A stretch of 64,000 bases of DNA from Duganella phyllosphaerae (GCF_001758785.1 NZ_LROM01000152.1:145181-209180), one strand, 5' to 3'. Counted from the first letter of the stretch, positions 17,330-27,649 are shown. A program made the numbers and translations. The notes: generated by a model not told the origin, from the letters alone.

Positions 17330-19197
17330 TGGCTGCCGCCAATCCACGGACCAAACCCCTCAAGCCGGGAGAAGCGCAGCAGCCGCCCCATGATCGTCAG
17401 CGCAAGGAACGCGACATTGCCGACCACGGCGTGATCGGCAACCTGGCCACGATTGCGCTGGTGGCGTGCGACGGCGCCATCGACTACATGTGCTGGCCCA
17501 ACCTCGACAGCCCCAGCATCTTCGCCGGCATTCTCGATGCGGACCAGGGCGGCGTGTTCGAACTGGCGCCCGACATCGCAGAACCACGCGTGGTGCAGAT
17601 GTACATCCCCGACACCAACGTGCTGCTCACGCGCTGGATGGGCAGCGACGCTTCAGCCGAATTGACCGACCTGATGATCGACACGTCGGAAACCGGCGAA
17701 GCGCCCACCCGGCTGGTACGGCGCATGGTCGTCACGCGCGGCACGGTAACCATCCACGTGCGCTGCGCGCCGCGCTACGACTATGCGCGCCTGAAACCGT
17801 CGGTGACGATCAAGGACGGCGCTGCGCTCTTCAAGGCCAAGGATTGCCCGTCGCTGCGATTGAGCGGCGCCGATTTCAGCAAGGGCGACGGTGAAGTCCA
17901 CGCCAGCATCACGCTCAAGGCGGGCCAGTGCATCACGCTGATGCTCGATGAACCCGGCGAACCGCTGATCGGCGCCGACCAGATCGGCCAACTGATCGAA
18001 GCGACCATCAACCGCTGGCGCGCCTGGTCGGCGCAATCGACCTACAAGGGCCGCTGGCGCGACGCCGTCGGCCGTTCGGCCCTGGTGCTCAAGCTGCTGA
18101 CGTCACGCCGCCATGGTTCGATCGCGGCGGCCGGCACTTTCTCGCTGCCGGAAGCGGCGGGCGGCGTGCGCAACTGGGACTATCGCGCCGCCTGGATCCG
18201 CGATTCGTCGTTCTCGATCTACGCGCTGATGCGCCTCGGCTACCACACCGAGGCCAAGGATTTTTATCGCTGGCTGGGCGACCGCGCCATGCATTCATCC
18301 AAGGGCGGCGAGCTGAAAGTGATGTATGCGCTCGATGGCGGCACGGTGCCGGCCGAAACCTCGCTCGAGCACCTCGGTGGGTACGGCGGCGCCGTGCCGG
18401 TCCGTATCGGCAACGATGCGGTGACCCAGCTGCAGCTCGACATCTACGGCGAGCTGATGGACTCGATCTACCTCAGCAACAAATACGGCGAGGCGATCTC
18501 GCACGACCGCTGGCTGGGCGTGTGCCGCGTGATCGATTACGTCGCGCGCCACTGGAAAGAGCCCGATGCCGGCATCTGGGAAATCCGTGGGCCGGCGCGC
18601 CACCACCTGCATTCGCGCCTGATGTGCTGGGTGGCGATGGACCGCGCGATCCGGCTGGCCAGCAAGCGCTCGCTGGCCGCGCCGTTTACGCGCTGGATCA
18701 AGGTGCGCAACGCCATCCACGACGACATCTGGAAGAACTTCTGGGACGAGAAGCTGGGCCACTTCGTGGAAGAACGCGGCCGCAAGGACCTCGATGCTTC
18801 AATGCTCTTGATGCCGCTGGTACGATTCGTGGGCGCCACCGATCCGCGCTGGCTGGCCACGCTGGACGCGATCGGCAACAAGCTCACCGACGACGGCATG
18901 GTCTATCGCTACAAGCGCGACGACGGCCTGCCCGGCAAGGAAGGCGCGTTTTCGGCCTGTTCGTTCTGGTACGTGGAGTGCCTGGCACGCGCAGGCCGCA
19001 TGGACGAAGCACGCCACATCTTCGAAAAGCTGCTGCGCTACGCCAATCACGTGCAGCTGTATGCCGAAGAATTCGACGAACGCGCGCACCTGGTGGGAAA
19101 CTTCCCGCAGGGGTTCACCCACCTGGCGCTGGTCAGTGCCGCGTTTTATATCGATCGCGAGATGGAGGGACGCGGACCGCGTGACTGGCCCGCCTGA
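17329..19197 (+). CDS. Glycoside hydrolase family 15 protein (glucoamylase/trehalase-like)
   Basis: This cytosolic 622-residue enzyme has the GH15 two-part build. The N-terminal beta-sandwich (about 30-230) starts HGVIGNLATIALV and GAIDYMCWP. The C-terminal (alpha/alpha)6 barrel holds NWDYRAAWIRD (282-292). Glu418 in IWEIRG is the likely catalytic acid, and Glu580/581 (YAEEFD) the likely base region. No signal peptide is seen. Bacterial members of this clade act as trehalases or glucoamylases, and which applies is not decided here. It is coupled to the upstream SDR gene. Confidence 0.85.
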   Translation: MAAANPRTKPLKPGEAQQPPHDRQRKERDIADHGVIGNLATIALVACDGAIDYMCWPNLDSPSIFAGILDADQGGVFELAPDIAEPRVVQMYIPDTNVLLTRWMGSDASAELTDLMIDTSETGEAPTRLVRRMVVTRGTVTIHVRCAPRYDYARLKPSVTIKDGAALFKAKDCPSLRLSGADFSKGDGEVHASITLKAGQCITLMLDEPGEPLIGADQIGQLIEATINRWRAWSAQSTYKGRWRDAVGRSALVLKLLTSRRHGSIAAAGTFSLPEAAGGVRNWDYRAAWIRDSSFSIYALMRLGYHTEAKDFYRWLGDRAMHSSKGGELKVMYALDGGTVPAETSLEHLGGYGGAVPVRIGNDAVTQLQLDIYGELMDSIYLSNKYGEAISHDRWLGVCRVIDYVARHWKEPDAGIWEIRGPARHHLHSRLMCWVAMDRAIRLASKRSLAAPFTRWIKVRNAIHDDIWKNFWDEKLGHFVEERGRKDLDASMLLMPLVRFVGATDPRWLATLDAIGNKLTDDGMVYRYKRDDGLPGKEGAFSACSFWYVECLARAGRMDEARHIFEKLLRYANHVQLYAEEFDERAHLVGNFPQGFTHLALVSAAFYIDREMEGRGPRDWPA

Positions 19198-19207
19198 GCG
19201 CCCATCA

Positions 19208-20578
19208 CTACTGGATCACCCGGTAGCAGGGCTCATAGGCCTTGCCCGGCAACTTCATCCTGCTCTGCTCCACGAACGACGTCAGCAGCGCATCCATCGG
19301 CCCCATGATGGCCTTGTCGCCATGGATTTCGAAGTGTCCATGCTGTTCGATGGCGCGGATGCCTTCGTTCTTGACGTTACCGGCCACCACGCCCGAAAAC
19401 GCCCGGCGCAAATTCGCTGCCAGCAGGTGCACTTCCTGGTCCTTGTGCAGGCTGAGGTTGCGCATGTTTTCGTGGGTGGGCGCGAACGGCATCTGGAACT
19501 CGCGGTCGATCTTGAGCCCCCAGTTGAAGTAATAGGCGTCGCTGCGGGTCTTGCGGTACTCGCGCACCTGCTTGACACCGGCCTGCATCTCGCGCGCCAC
19601 CGCTTCCGGGTCGTCGATGATGATCTTGTAGCGCTCTTGCGCTTCCGGTCCCAGCGTGGCGTGGATGAAGTTATTGATCTGCACAAAATACTCGCGCGAG
19701 GTTTCCGGCCCGGTGAAAATCAAGGGGAACGGCAGCTCGGCATTGTCCGGGTGCAGCAGGATACCTAGGATGTACAGGATCTCTTCGGCCGTGCCGGCGC
19801 CGCCCGGGAACACCACGATGCCATGGCCGGCGCGCACGAACGCTTCGAGGCGCTTTTCGATGTCGGGCATGATCACCAGCTGGTTGACGATCGGATTCGG
19901 CGATTCGGCAGCGATGATGCCCGGCTCGGTAATGCCCAGGTAGCGGCCATTGGTCAGTCGCTGCTTGGCGTGGCCGATGGTGGCGCCCTTCATCGGGCCC
20001 TTCATGGCGCCCGGGCCGCAGCCGGTGCAGATATCGAGTTCGCGCAGGCCCATCTGATAACCGACTTCCTTCGAGTAGTTGTACTCGGCGCGGTTGATCG
20101 AGTGGCCGCCCCAGCACACCACCAGGTTCGGGTTGAGCATCGGCTTCAGTACGCCGGCATTGCGCAGGATATGGAACACGGCGTCCGTGACATCCTCGGT
20201 GCGGCTCATGTCGAACTTGTCGGAGTTGGTGACTTCGTTGCTGACGAAGACGATATCGCGCAGCACGGCGAACAGCTGCTCGTGGATGCCCTTGATCATT
20301 TTGCCGTCGACGAAAGCGGATGCAGGCGCGCCCTTGATATCGAGCTTGATGCCGCGCTCGCGCTGGATGATGCTGATCGAGAACGACTCGAAGCGCTCGA
20401 GCAGTTCCTTGCCGTCGTCGATGGTGCTGCCGCAATTGAGCACGGCCAGCGCGCAATTGCGAAATACGTTATACAGGCCGCCCTGGCTGGTATCGAGCAG
20501 TTTGTTTACTTCGGCCTTGGACAGCACTTCGAGCTGTCCTTCCGGCGAAATCAGGGTATCGATAACGTCATGTTCCAT
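19208..20578 (-). CDS. ppnN: Nucleotide 5'-monophosphate nucleosidase PpnN (LOG family)
   Basis: PpnN cleaves nucleoside monophosphates to base and ribose 5-phosphate, and in E. coli it is stimulated by (p)ppGpp. The protein (456 residues; E. coli 454) has the N-terminal and C-terminal helical extensions of the long LOG family. The nucleotide-binding core has CGGHS-type WGGHSINR, TGCGPGAMKGPMKGA and PGGAGTAEE. The start at 20578 (MEHDV) is chosen over an upstream in-frame ATG, because the upstream part has no conserved features. It converges with the GH15 gene. Confidence 0.92.
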   Translation of the reverse strand: MEHDVIDTLISPEGQLEVLSKAEVNKLLDTSQGGLYNVFRNCALAVLNCGSTIDDGKELLERFESFSISIIQRERGIKLDIKGAPASAFVDGKMIKGIHEQLFAVLRDIVFVSNEVTNSDKFDMSRTEDVTDAVFHILRNAGVLKPMLNPNLVVCWGGHSINRAEYNYSKEVGYQMGLRELDICTGCGPGAMKGPMKGATIGHAKQRLTNGRYLGITEPGIIAAESPNPIVNQLVIMPDIEKRLEAFVRAGHGIVVFPGGAGTAEEILYILGILLHPDNAELPFPLIFTGPETSREYFVQINNFIHATLGPEAQERYKIIIDDPEAVAREMQAGVKQVREYRKTRSDAYYFNWGLKIDREFQMPFAPTHENMRNLSLHKDQEVHLLAANLRRAFSGVVAGNVKNEGIRAIEQHGHFEIHGDKAIMGPMDALLTSFVEQSRMKLPGKAYEPCYRVIQ

Positions 20579-20741
20579 GTTGCGTAAATCCTTATATTCA
20601 GGTGCGCAGATTCGGTGTCTCGCAGGGTGCCCTGCCCTGCCAATATACGACAAGTCGGCGCGCTGCGTGCGGAGTTTGGTGCAGCGCAGCGCGCAAAAAG
20701 TACTTTCTAAACCATTTGTAGATTAAAATGGCGCCCGATTT

Positions 20742-20772
20742 GGCCCCTCACGAGGGGGCCCGAGACATTTTT
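20742..20772 (+). other. GC hairpin in the leader of the POT transporter
   Basis: GGCCCC-N7-GGGGCC at 20742-20760 can form a 6-bp hairpin about 40 bases before the transporter start, followed by a short T run (20768-20772). It could act as an attenuator or leader stabiliser. No ligand-binding structure is recognised. Confidence 0.3.
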
Positions 20773-20800
20773 AAACAGATCATCGAAGAGGAGACCCCGC

Positions 20801-22300
20801 ATGAGCGGTGCCACCATCAATAAATCGGAAGCAGTCGTGCCCGAGTTCAAACAGATCATGGGACACCCGGCCCCGCTGTGGATGTTGTTCATGACCGAGT
20901 TCTGGGAGCGCTTCGCGTTCTACGGCATCCGTTGGGCACTCGTGCTTTACGTCGTCGCCCAGTTCTACAACGGCGATGCGTCCGGTGAATCCGCCGCCAA
21001 CCTCGTGTACGGCTCCTACCTCGCGCTGGTCTATGCGGCCGCCCTGTTCGGCGGCTACGTGGCCGACCGCGTGCTCGGCTACCAGCGCTCGATCCTCATC
21101 GGCGCCGCCTTCATGGCAGCGGGCCTGTTCATGATCGCCGTGCCGCACGAAGAGGTGTTCAAGTTGGGCCTGGCCACCATCATCGTCGGTAACGGCATGT
21201 TCAAGCCGAACATCTCGACCATGGTCGGCAAGCTCTATACCACCGGCGATCCACGCCGCGATTCGGGCTTCACCATTTTCTACATGGGCATCAATGCCGG
21301 CGCCATGGTCGCGCCGGTGCTGACCGAGTGGCTCGCCGCCAAGGTGTTCGGCACCGATGGCATGCCCGCCTACAAAGTGGTGTTCATGTCGGCCGGCGTG
21401 GGCATGCTGATCAGCCTGGTATGGTTCTTCATCGGCCGCGCGCGCCTGCTGGGCATTGGCGCCCCGGACGCGCAGCATGCCGATCCAAAACGCCTGCTGT
21501 ACGTGATCATCGGCTCGCTGTGCGTGATCCCGGTCGTGTACTTCCTGCTGGCCGCCGGCGCCGCCAACCTGCAGATCGTGCTGACCATTTTGTTCATCAT
21601 CCTGTCGGTGATGGTGCTGGTGGAAGGCTTCAAAAACGGCAAGGTCGCGCGCGACAAGGCGCTGGCGATGCTGATCATCTTCTTCTTCAACATCATGTTC
21701 TGGATGTTCTTCGAACAGGCTGGCAGCTCGTTCACCTTCCTGGCCGAAAAAATCGTCGACCGCGACATGTTCAATTGGACCTTCCCGGTGGCCTGGTTCC
21801 AGACCGTGAATTCGCTGGCCATCATCACGTTCGCGCCGCTGATCGCGTTCATCTGGGTCAAGCTCGGTCGCGCCAATCCGTCGATTCCGCGTAAATTCGG
21901 CCTGGGCCTGCTGTTCAACGCCCTGGCGTTCGGCCTGCTGATGTATTCGCTGTCGATGCTGGTCAATATCGACAACAAGATCCCGTTCTGGACCCTGTTC
22001 ATGGTCTACGTGCTGCAGTCGATCGGTGAGCTGTGCCTGTCGCCGATCGGCCTGTCGATGGTGACCAAGCTGGCGCCTACCCGCCTGGTGGGCCTGGGTA
22101 TGGGTGGCTGGTTCCTGTCCACCGGTATCGGCAACAACCTGTCGGGCATGTTCGCCTCCCACGTCAGTGGCACCGGCGGCATGTCGATCACGTCGGCTCT
22201 GTCGGGTTACACCGTGGGCTTTTATTCGCTGCTTGCCGGCGGCGTGCTGCTGTTCCTGGTCGCTCCGCTGATCCAGAAGCTGATGCACGGCGTGAAGTAA
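20801..22300 (+). CDS. Proton-dependent oligopeptide transporter (POT/PTR family)
   Basis: This inner-membrane symporter should take up di- and tripeptides with protons. At 499 residues it has about 14 hydrophobic segments. POT signatures include the EFWERFAFYG motif on the first helix, the GGYVADRVLGYQRSI loop between helices 2 and 3, and FEQAGSSFTF in the second half. AGAGGAG is close upstream (the sequence GAAGAGGAGACC). It is divergent from ppnN. Confidence 0.92.
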   Translation: MSGATINKSEAVVPEFKQIMGHPAPLWMLFMTEFWERFAFYGIRWALVLYVVAQFYNGDASGESAANLVYGSYLALVYAAALFGGYVADRVLGYQRSILIGAAFMAAGLFMIAVPHEEVFKLGLATIIVGNGMFKPNISTMVGKLYTTGDPRRDSGFTIFYMGINAGAMVAPVLTEWLAAKVFGTDGMPAYKVVFMSAGVGMLISLVWFFIGRARLLGIGAPDAQHADPKRLLYVIIGSLCVIPVVYFLLAAGAANLQIVLTILFIILSVMVLVEGFKNGKVARDKALAMLIIFFFNIMFWMFFEQAGSSFTFLAEKIVDRDMFNWTFPVAWFQTVNSLAIITFAPLIAFIWVKLGRANPSIPRKFGLGLLFNALAFGLLMYSLSMLVNIDNKIPFWTLFMVYVLQSIGELCLSPIGLSMVTKLAPTRLVGLGMGGWFLSTGIGNNLSGMFASHVSGTGGMSITSALSGYTVGFYSLLAGGVLLFLVAPLIQKLMHGVK

Positions 22301-22312
22301 GCGCAATGACGT

Positions 22313-22373
22313 CGCTCCCGCGCAGGCGGGAGCGTAGTTGCAAGATAAACGGCGCTCTCGGGCGCCGTTTATC
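22313..22373. terminator. Two hairpins between convergent transporter and glpD
   Basis: Stem one is CGCTCCCGC / GCGGGAGCG (22313-22334). Stem two is a 12-bp perfect arm (22344-22355 with 22362-22373). They lie between genes that converge, so they can end transcription from both sides. The second is followed by GTTT on the plus strand. Confidence 0.7.
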
Positions 22374-22385
22374 GTTTAAGCTGCG

Positions 22386-23921
22386 CTATTTGAACTGCAT
22401 CGGGTGGGCGGTGAGCCACGCCTGCAGTGTGGTCGCCGCCTCGGGCGCCAAATGCAACCCCAGCTTGGAGCGGCGCCACAGGATGTCCCGCGCCGTGCGC
22501 GCCCACTCGTACTTGCGCAGGTACGCCACTTCCACTTCATACAGGCCGGGGACGATTTCGGCGCCCATGTCGGCCACCGTGGCGCGGTCGCGCAGCAGCG
22601 TGTGGATGCGGGTGCCGTAGGCGCGGGTGTAGCGCACCACCAGTAGCGGCGGCAGCCAGGCGTAATGGTTCTGCACGTTGCGCACCCATTCGTCGAAACC
22701 CAGCACCGACTTGTTTTGCGGCTCGGCGCCGTACAAGTCGCCGCCCGGCAGGCAGGCGTGGGCGGTCCAGTTGCCGTGGCGGTTGTCCAGGGCCTTGGCG
22801 ATCAGTTCCACCGCTTCTTCGGCCAGCTTGCGGTAGGTGGTGATCTTGCCGCCGAAAATACTCAGGATCGGCGCGCCATCGCTGTCGACTTCGAGCTTGT
22901 AGTCGCGGGTGACGGCCTTGGCGTCGGCGCCGTCGTCGAGCAGCGGGCGCACGCCGGAATAGGTCCACACCACGTCGGAAGGCGCCACCGGCTTGACGAA
23001 ATACTCGCTGGCCAGCTGGCACAGGTAGGCGATTTCGGTGTCGTCGATCGCCACGCCGTTGGCGTCCCCCTTGTAATCGATATCGGTGGTGCCGATCAGC
23101 GTGAAATCGCGCTCGTACGGAATCGCGAACACGATGCGGCCGTCGCGGTTCTGAAAAATATAGGCGTTATCGTGATCGAACATGCGCCTGACCACGATAT
23201 GGCTGCCCTTGACCAGGCGCAGGTGGCCGGCGCCGTCTTTCGGCGTTGCCGTGTGCAGCATCTGCGCGGTCCACGGCCCGGCCGCGTTGACCACGTAGCG
23301 GGCGTTGACGCGGATGCCGCCGCAGGTGGGCTTGTCGATGATCGCTTCCCAGCCGGCGCCCTTGCGGGTGAGCGTGTCCACCCGGGCCTGGGTGAGGATG
23401 GTGGCGCCCTTCTCGCAGGCGTCCATGGCGTTGAGCACGACCAGGCGGGCATCGTCCACCCAGCCGTCGGAGTAGGCGAAGCCGCAGCGAAATTCCGGCT
23501 TGAGCGGCTTGCCGGCCGAGTGGCAGCGCAGGTTGATGGCGGCCGAGCGCGGCAGCAGTTCGCGCTTGGCCAGCGTGTCGTAGAGCCACAGGCCGGCGCG
23601 GATCAGCAGCGCGGAACGCTGACCTTTTGAATGCGGCATGACAAAGCGCAGCGGCCACATGATGTGGGGCGCGGCGCGCAGCAGCACTTCGCGCTCGATC
23701 AGCGCCTTGCGCACCAGGTTGAATTCGTAGTACTCGAGATAGCGCAGGCCGCCGTGTATCAGCTTGGTCGATGCCGACGACGTGTGCGCCGCCAGGTCGT
23801 CCTTTTCGCACAGGACGACCGACAGCCCGCGTCCGGCCGCATCGCGCGCGATACCCGCGCCATTGATGCCGCCGCCCACGATCAGGACATCGCAATCGAG
23901 CGTGTGCTGCGGTTCCGCCAT
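22386..23921 (-). CDS. glpD: Aerobic glycerol-3-phosphate dehydrogenase
   Basis: This FAD flavoprotein oxidises glycerol 3-phosphate to dihydroxyacetone phosphate at the inner membrane and feeds electrons to quinone. At 511 residues it is close to E. coli GlpD (501). The FAD-binding GGGINGAGIARDAAGRG is near the N-terminus, followed by the STKLIHGGLRYLEYYEF family signature, with a C-terminal DAO_C domain (about 390-505). Start MAEPQ at 23921 has GGGGA upstream, which excludes a longer frame that starts further up. No other glp genes are adjacent. Confidence 0.95.
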   Translation of the reverse strand: MAEPQHTLDCDVLIVGGGINGAGIARDAAGRGLSVVLCEKDDLAAHTSSASTKLIHGGLRYLEYYEFNLVRKALIEREVLLRAAPHIMWPLRFVMPHSKGQRSALLIRAGLWLYDTLAKRELLPRSAAINLRCHSAGKPLKPEFRCGFAYSDGWVDDARLVVLNAMDACEKGATILTQARVDTLTRKGAGWEAIIDKPTCGGIRVNARYVVNAAGPWTAQMLHTATPKDGAGHLRLVKGSHIVVRRMFDHDNAYIFQNRDGRIVFAIPYERDFTLIGTTDIDYKGDANGVAIDDTEIAYLCQLASEYFVKPVAPSDVVWTYSGVRPLLDDGADAKAVTRDYKLEVDSDGAPILSIFGGKITTYRKLAEEAVELIAKALDNRHGNWTAHACLPGGDLYGAEPQNKSVLGFDEWVRNVQNHYAWLPPLLVVRYTRAYGTRIHTLLRDRATVADMGAEIVPGLYEVEVAYLRKYEWARTARDILWRRSKLGLHLAPEAATTLQAWLTAHPMQFK

Positions 23922-24088
23922 GAGTTCCCCGAGGTGACTTGTAATATAGCATGATTTGCCACATCCCCTACGGTACGACAAATTTCACTTTGATGATAGA
24001 GGGCAACCGTATCGTCCCTCTAAAATTCACCGTGAAAGCCACGTTCGTTATAAGTTTGCTATTTAAGCTGGCTCAAATTTCGTTGGTC

Positions 24089-24094
24089 TATAAT
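24089..24094 (+). promoter_or_regulatory. Probable PBP1A promoter -10 box
   Basis: TATAAT lies 33 bases before the TTG start. No good -35 box was found at the usual distance. Confidence 0.35.
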
Positions 24095-24126
24095 CTTCGC
24101 ACCGTATTGATAGCGAGACCCACGCT

Positions 24127-26511
24127 TTGACTGCTACTACCAACAAACTGCCCCAGTGGCTCAACCGCCGCAACACCATCCGTGGCGTGATCGTGATCGG
24201 CCTGGTGGCCCTGATCGGCGCGGTCGCGCTGGCGGCGTACATGTTCCTGGCGATTGCGCCCAATTTGCCGTCGCTCGATAAAATCTCCGACTACAAGCCA
24301 AAGATTCCGCTGCGCGTATACACCGCCGACAATGCCCTGATCGGCGAATTCGGCGAGGAACACCGCGACTTCATCCCCATCAAGGAGATGCCGGACCTGA
24401 TGAAAAAAGCGGTGCTGTCGATCGAGGACAAGCGCTTCTACGAGCACAATGGCATCGACTGGGTGCGCGCCATGGGCGCCGTCAAGGCCAACCTGGGCGG
24501 CTCGTTCCGCCAGGGCGGGTCCACCATCACCATGCAAGTCGCGCGCAATTTCTTCCTCACGCGCGAAAAAGTCCTGGGCCGCAAGCTCAACGAAGTGATG
24601 CTGGCCCTGAAAATCGAGAACGCCCTCTCCAAGGACGAAATCCTCGAGCTGTACATGAACCAGATCTACCTGGGCCAGCGCTCGTTCGGCTTCGGCAGCG
24701 CGGCGCAAACCTATTTCGGCAAGTCGCTCAAGGAATTGAACATCGCCGAGATGGCGATGCTGGCCGGCCTGCCGCAAAACCCGGCGCGCCATAACCCGAT
24801 CACCAACCTCAAGCGCGCCAAGCAGCGCCAGCAACTGGTACTGAAGTCGATGCGCGACCTCGATTACATCACCGCCGAGCAGTACGACGCGGCGCTCAAG
24901 CAGCCGATCCACATCAGCGCCAAGGGCCAGCAGTTCGAAGTGCACGCCGAATACGTGGCCGAACTGGCGCGCCAGGTCGTGTATGCGCAGTTCAAGGACG
25001 AGGCTTACACGCGTGGCATCAGCGTGTACACCACCATCCTCAAGGACGACCAGAACGCGGCCTACGAGTCGATGCGCCGCAACGTCATCAACTATGACCA
25101 GCGCCACGGCTATCGCGGCCCGGAAACGTATATCACTCTGCCCGCCGACGCCGACGAACGCGACGACGCCATCGAGGACGCGCTGCAGCGCCGCCCAACC
25201 AGCGACCGCCTGATCGCGGCCGTGGTGCTGGCCGCCAGCACCAAGTCCGTCACGGTGCAGAACGAAGCCGGCGACGAGATCACCATCACCGGCGACGGCC
25301 TGCGGCTGGCCGCCAGCGCGCTCACCGACAAGGCCAGGGAATCGCTGCGCGTGCGTCCTGGCGCCGTCATCCGCATCATGGACAACGGCAAAAAGGGCTG
25401 GGCCATTTCGCAGGTGCCGCAGGTAGCGGCGGCGTTCGTGTCGATGGACGCGGTCAACGGCGGCTATCACGCCATGGTCGGCGGTTTCGACTACAACCTG
25501 CAAAAATTCAATCACGTCACGCAGGCATGGCGCCAGCCCGGCTCCTCGATCAAGCCGTTCGTGTATTCGGCGGCGCTGGAAAAAGGCTTTTCGCCGGCCA
25601 CGCTGCTCAATGACGAGCCGCTGGAGCTGACCGCTGCCGAAACCGGCAGCCAGCCCTGGAGCCCGCGCAACGACGACGGCAAGTACGAAGGCCCGATCAC
25701 CATGCGCTACGCGCTGGCCGAATCGAAAAACGTGGTCACGGTGCGCATCCTGCGCGCCATCACGGTGCCGTACGCGCACGATTACCTGGGAAAGTTCGGC
25801 TTCGATCTGGCCAAGCATCCGAAGAACTTCACCATGGCGCTGGGCACCGGCTCGGTCACGCCGGCGCAGATGGCCGGCGCCTACTCGGTGTTCGCCAACG
25901 GCGGCTACTCGGTGGAGCCGTACCTGATCGCCAAAATCGTCGATGGCGACGGCAAGATCATCTCCGAAGCCAAGCCGCGCACCACCCTGCCCGACGAGGC
26001 GCGCGTGCTCGATCCGCGCAATGCGTATGTCACCGACAGCATGCTGCGGGAAGTGACACGCACCGGCACCGGCGGCGCCGTCGCGCGCCTGGGCCGCCAC
26101 GACATGGCCGGCAAAACCGGTACCTCGTCGGAGGCGGTCGATGGCTGGTTTGCCGGCTACGGCGGCGGCATCGTGGCAGTGTCGTGGATGGGTTACGACG
26201 ATTCCAAATCGCTGGGCAACAAGGAGTTCGGCGCCACCGTGGCGCTGCCGATCTGGCTCGACTACATGAAGGTGGCGATGAAAGACCGGCCGGCACGCGA
26301 CCGGCCGGTACCGGTGGGCCTGACGCAGGTGGGCAGCGAATGGCTGTACGATGAGTTCACCGGCGACGCCGCGCGGGTGTCACTGGATCTCGATGCAGCG
26401 CCACCTGGGGCGGAGAACATCGTGCCGATGCCGACTGGCGCCGGTGCGCCGCCGCCACCACCACCGCCACCGACACCGGCGCCGCCACCGGCGCCACTGC
26501 CAGCACGCTAA
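24127..26511 (+). CDS. mrcA: Penicillin-binding protein 1A (class A, bifunctional)
   Basis: It polymerises and cross-links peptidoglycan. The 794 residues comprise a membrane anchor (about 19-42) and a GT51 transglycosylase (about 55-235) with Glu100 in EDKRFYEH and GSTITMQVARN. An inserted OB-like region follows, then a transpeptidase with Ser473-Ser-Ile-Lys476 and KTGT at 663-666. A Pro/Ala-rich tail comes from CCACCG-type repeats (26449-26500). The start is probably TTG 24127, as no ATG occurs before the anchor and GCGAGA lies upstream. In related bacteria this gene often lies beside pilM-Q and aro genes; here it does not. Confidence 0.93.
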   Translation: MTATTNKLPQWLNRRNTIRGVIVIGLVALIGAVALAAYMFLAIAPNLPSLDKISDYKPKIPLRVYTADNALIGEFGEEHRDFIPIKEMPDLMKKAVLSIEDKRFYEHNGIDWVRAMGAVKANLGGSFRQGGSTITMQVARNFFLTREKVLGRKLNEVMLALKIENALSKDEILELYMNQIYLGQRSFGFGSAAQTYFGKSLKELNIAEMAMLAGLPQNPARHNPITNLKRAKQRQQLVLKSMRDLDYITAEQYDAALKQPIHISAKGQQFEVHAEYVAELARQVVYAQFKDEAYTRGISVYTTILKDDQNAAYESMRRNVINYDQRHGYRGPETYITLPADADERDDAIEDALQRRPTSDRLIAAVVLAASTKSVTVQNEAGDEITITGDGLRLAASALTDKARESLRVRPGAVIRIMDNGKKGWAISQVPQVAAAFVSMDAVNGGYHAMVGGFDYNLQKFNHVTQAWRQPGSSIKPFVYSAALEKGFSPATLLNDEPLELTAAETGSQPWSPRNDDGKYEGPITMRYALAESKNVVTVRILRAITVPYAHDYLGKFGFDLAKHPKNFTMALGTGSVTPAQMAGAYSVFANGGYSVEPYLIAKIVDGDGKIISEAKPRTTLPDEARVLDPRNAYVTDSMLREVTRTGTGGAVARLGRHDMAGKTGTSSEAVDGWFAGYGGGIVAVSWMGYDDSKSLGNKEFGATVALPIWLDYMKVAMKDRPARDRPVPVGLTQVGSEWLYDEFTGDAARVSLDLDAAPPGAENIVPMPTGAGAPPPPPPPPTPAPPPAPLPAR

Positions 26512-26515
26512 AAAG

Positions 26516-27649
26516 CTATCCGGGCCGCTGGTGGCGTCCCAGCGCCGCCGCCAGCCCGATCTTGTTCGACACCCCCAGTGCGCGGTAGGCGTCGCGCAGG
26601 TAGGTGCGCACGGTGGACGGCGACAGGCCAAGCAGGCGCGCGACCTGCTTGCTGCTATGGCCCTGCGTATAGAGCAGCGCCGCACCCAGTTCGCGCGGCG
26701 ACAGCGGCAACTGCGCCGCCGTGCTGCTCCTGACCGTCACTGCCATCAACTGTCCCACCGGTTCGAGCCACAAGCTGGCGCCGGCCAGGCGCAACGCACA
26801 GGGCGCGCGGAGGAACGCTGCGCTCACCGCTGGCGGCAATACGGTACCGGTCCAATCCGGCGCATAACGCGCCAGTACCTGCGCCATGCCCTGCCCCAGG
26901 TAATGCAGCCGCCCGGCATGGTCGGCCAGCGCCAGCGCCGTGCCGGCGCAGCCGCCGGCAACCGTCCCAGCCCCTAACCCTGCAACAGTACCAGTAACAG
27001 TAACAGCGCCGGCGCCGGCACCGGCCATGGTCAAGCTCAGCAGATCGGCTACCCGGTGCTGCCAGGCCTGGGCCAGGTGGCGGGTAACATCGGCAAAGAA
27101 CGCGCTTTCGGCATCGCTGAACCCTGCCTGCGGATCGTGGCGGTACAGGCAAATGAAAAACAGCAGCCCGCTGTGTTCCAGCGCGATGGTCATGGTCAGG
27201 ATGCAATACAGACGATGCCGCACGACGAACTCCGCGACCGCACCGGGCGGCCCCCGGTAGTGGCCGCTGGCGCGAAACACCGTGCCCAGGTCGGCCATGG
27301 TGCTGAGCGCAAACGTGTCCACGGCGGCCACGTCGCGGTTCCACTCCTGGGCAAAGGTCGGACTGAGGCCAATGCTCGCATGGAGCAGGTTGCGCGGACT
27401 GGCGCCGACACCAGCAGCGGGCGCTGCGTCGATCACCTCGCCCCACCATGCGGCATCGAAACCGACGTGCTCGCGCAGCGCCAGCATGGAGGCGTGCAGA
27501 AACTCGGCGGGCGCAGTCTGCCGCGCCAGTTGACCAATGCGCAGCAGGCACGGCCCCAGCGCGCGGTGCAGCGGCGCCGGTGCGCCGTCGCCCTCTCCGG
27601 TGCCGGTGGTCCAGTCGCTATCAATACTATCAAGACTCTCGAGATCCAT
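26516..27649 (-). CDS. LuxR-type transcription regulator
   Basis: The 377-residue protein ends in a LuxR helix-turn-helix (about 312-372; LSPRELGAALLYTQGHSSKQVARLLGLSPSTV split by the usual turn). The N-terminal 200 residues look like a GAF/PAS-type sensor but are not a clear match to the acyl-homoserine-lactone domain. A Gly/Ala/Thr/Val low-complexity stretch (about 208-240) separates the two, encoded by imperfect CAGTAACAG and GGCGCC repeats near 26930-27030. AGGAG lies six bases before the ATG. It is divergent from a lipase-like gene that it may control; that is inference. Confidence 0.82.
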   Translation of the reverse strand: MDLESLDSIDSDWTTGTGEGDGAPAPLHRALGPCLLRIGQLARQTAPAEFLHASMLALREHVGFDAAWWGEVIDAAPAAGVGASPRNLLHASIGLSPTFAQEWNRDVAAVDTFALSTMADLGTVFRASGHYRGPPGAVAEFVVRHRLYCILTMTIALEHSGLLFFICLYRHDPQAGFSDAESAFFADVTRHLAQAWQHRVADLLSLTMAGAGAGAVTVTGTVAGLGAGTVAGGCAGTALALADHAGRLHYLGQGMAQVLARYAPDWTGTVLPPAVSAAFLRAPCALRLAGASLWLEPVGQLMAVTVRSSTAAQLPLSPRELGAALLYTQGHSSKQVARLLGLSPSTVRTYLRDAYRALGVSNKIGLAAALGRHQRPG